Source: Corynebacterium pollutisoli (GTDB lineage Bacteria > Actinomycetota > Actinomycetes > Mycobacteriales > Mycobacteriaceae). From it: DNA of 64,000 bases. Below are positions 62,958 through 64,000 of this stretch, one piece after another (positions within the stretch are counted from its first letter, which is position 1; each line of letters begins with the position of its first letter). The DNA lies in assembly GCF_900177745.1 (NCBI RefSeq), contig NZ_FXAR01000004.1:186001-250000 (forward strand), in the 5' to 3' direction. The position numbers were made by a program, and so were the translations under genes. Under the pieces are notes generated by a model. That model saw only the letters and a program-made list of their open reading frames with translations. It was not told the origin of the DNA and did not search any database.

Positions 62958-63709
62958 TTACTCTCAGCAACGTCCGTAAGGAATACAACAGCGACGTCGC
63001 CATCGGGCCGGTGAACCTGGAGATTCCCTCCGGTGGCATCACCGCCCTGGTCGGCCCGAACGGTGCCGGCAAGTCGACGCTGCTCACGATGATCGGCCGC
63101 CTGCTCGGCATGGACTCGGGTGACATCAAGGTCGCCCAGTACGACATCACGACGACGAAGTCGAAGGACCTGGCGAAGATCCTGTCGATCCTGCGCCAGG
63201 AGAACCACTTCATCACCAAGCTGACCGTCCGTCAGCTCGTCGGCTTCGGTCGTTTCCCGTACTCCCACGGTCGGCTCACCGCGGAGGACGAGGAGATCAT
63301 CTCCCGTTACATCGACTTCCTCCACCTCACCGATCTGGAGGACCGTTACCTCGATCAGCTCTCCGGCGGTCAGCGGCAGCGCGCGTACGTGGCGATGGTT
63401 CTGTGCCAGGAGACGGACTACGTGCTTCTCGACGAGCCCCTCAACAACCTCGACATCGCCCATTCCGTCGAGATGATGAAGCACCTGCAGTCCGCCGCGC
63501 AGGAGTTCGGCCGCACCATCATCGTCGTGCTCCACGACATCAATTTCGCGGCCCGCTACGCCGACTACATCTGCGCGGTCAAGGCCGGCAAGATCGTCGA
63601 GTTCGGTTCCCCCGAGGAGGTCATGCGCGATGACATCCTCACCGATATCTTCAACACCCCGGTACAGGTCATCGATGGTCCGCACGGCCTCATCGCCGTC
63701 TACCACTAG
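62954..63709 (+). CDS. Iron-siderophore ABC importer ATPase
   Basis: The 251-aa ATPase has Walker A GPNGAGKSTLLTM (residue about 36), Q-loop LRQENHFITKLTV, signature LSGGQRQRAYVAM, Walker B YVLLDEPLNNLD and switch histidine VLHDINFAARYAD. It completes the importer with the two permeases and the lipoprotein. GTG 62954 overlaps the preceding gene by 4 bp. The next gene starts at the base after its stop, so it may belong to the same transcript. Confidence 0.94.
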   Translation: MITLSNVRKEYNSDVAIGPVNLEIPSGGITALVGPNGAGKSTLLTMIGRLLGMDSGDIKVAQYDITTTKSKDLAKILSILRQENHFITKLTVRQLVGFGRFPYSHGRLTAEDEEIISRYIDFLHLTDLEDRYLDQLSGGQRQRAYVAMVLCQETDYVLLDEPLNNLDIAHSVEMMKHLQSAAQEFGRTIIVVLHDINFAARYADYICAVKAGKIVEFGSPEEVMRDDILTDIFNTPVQVIDGPHGLIAVYH

Positions 63710-64000
63710 ATGATCCTCCGGCTGTTCCTGGCGGTTGCCGCCGGACTGCTCATCGACGTCCCCGAGGCCCGGCTGTTCACCACGCCGGTCCTCGGGGCGT
63801 TGCTGTTTGTCACGTTCCTGTCGATCCCCCTGCGGGGGCTGCGTATCGACGCCCGCTTCCTCACCGTCCTCGCCCTGCTCAACTTCGTGGTCGTCCCGCT
63901 CGTCGTCGGCGCGATCACCTGGCCGTTGCGTGACGACGGCGCGGTCTACGCCGCAGTCCTCCTCGTGCTGCTGGCCCCGTGCATCGACTACGTCATCGCC
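63710..64000 (+). CDS. BASS/ACR3-type transporter, N-terminal part (runs off the window)
   Basis: Ninety-seven codons are present without a stop. Helices LRLFLAVAAGLLIDVP, PVLGALLFVTFLSIPLRGL, FLTVLALLNFVVVPLVVGAI and AAVLLVLLAPCIDYVIA match the bile-acid/arsenite (BASS, ACR3) fold; the LAPCIDYV segment recalls arsenical resistance transporters, where a Cys at this place is conserved. The ATG at 63710 directly follows the ATPase stop codon. The substrate is not decidable from this part. Confidence 0.75.
   Translation, partial: MILRLFLAVAAGLLIDVPEARLFTTPVLGALLFVTFLSIPLRGLRIDARFLTVLALLNFVVVPLVVGAITWPLRDDGAVYAAVLLVLLAPCIDYVIA

Overview
The window is chromosomal DNA of a high-GC Corynebacterium. 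The evidence is a gene order that follows the Mycobacterium/Corynebacterium core (lpqB, comF-like, hpf, secA, rsgA, aroA, sigH-rshA, bL37, whiB1, rhlE, adnAB, nudC, uvrD2, a UPF0182 gene, later hisN, prfB, ftsEX, smpB, ssrA), a tmRNA tag AENTQRDYALAA of the corynebacterial type, DtxR-like boxes in front of a siderophore importer, and many genes with a -10 hexamer only 6-8 nt before the start codon (leaderless transcription). No phage, IS element or CRISPR array was recognised.

Layout. 1-4645: end of lpqB, a ComF-type phosphoribosyltransferase, ribosome hibernation factor and secA. 4661-6191: a deletion scar in which the 3' parts of a hydantoinase-B-like gene (minus) and a PucR-type regulator (plus) face away from each other, bracketed by two direct copies of a 60-bp palindrome. 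6216-10064: Rv3235-like protein, HAD-like protein, DUF6912-like protein, then a ferredoxin-reductase/fatty-acid-desaturase operon behind a twin palindromic operator. 10074-15498: a 100-bp palindromic repeat, a TetR remnant, rsgA-aroA, divergent SRAP peptidase, YbaK deacylase, sigH-rshA, the 24-aa ribosomal protein bL37 and a WhiB1-type regulator. 15953-39509: conserved membrane protein, propeller protein, rhlE, DUF3107 and DUF3152 proteins, TIGR02569-like protein, adnA-adnB, potassium channel, nudC, uvrD2, an Rv3196-like protein, metallopeptidases, a PDZ-Lon protein, a lipoprotein, a PPA1309-like protein and a UPF0182 protein. 39530-40156: two identical initiator tRNA genes, each with its own promoter and terminator.

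40336-52527 mixes housekeeping genes with decay: a frameshifted phosphonate-type binding protein and a permease stub, a flavin-binding-type protein, a secreted trypsin-like protease, hisN and a second inositol-phosphatase-like gene, a second copy of the 100-bp repeat, two paralogous membrane proteins, prfB, ftsE-ftsX, two paralogous tail-anchored proteins of unknown function, smpB, a DUF488 gene and ssrA, then a cytidine deaminase without a usable start and a frameshifted DUF4303-like gene. 52664-57616: a four-gene maltose/trehalose-type ABC importer with translationally coupled genes, diverging from a small membrane protein. A WYL-domain protein follows, and the window ends in an iron-siderophore ABC importer under DtxR-type sites and the start of a BASS/ACR3-type transporter.

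How the genes cooperate: SecA drives protein export; HPF, bL37, prfB, smpB and ssrA serve the ribosome; AdnAB and UvrD2 process DNA ends; SigH/RshA and WhiB1 sense redox stress; FtsEX controls cell-wall hydrolysis at division; the two ABC systems import sugar and iron. The most interesting unexplained items are the 100-bp repeat family, the 60-bp palindrome pair, a 13-base word recurring on both strands, the tail-anchored paralogue pair between ftsX and smpB, and the twin operator in front of the desaturase operon.
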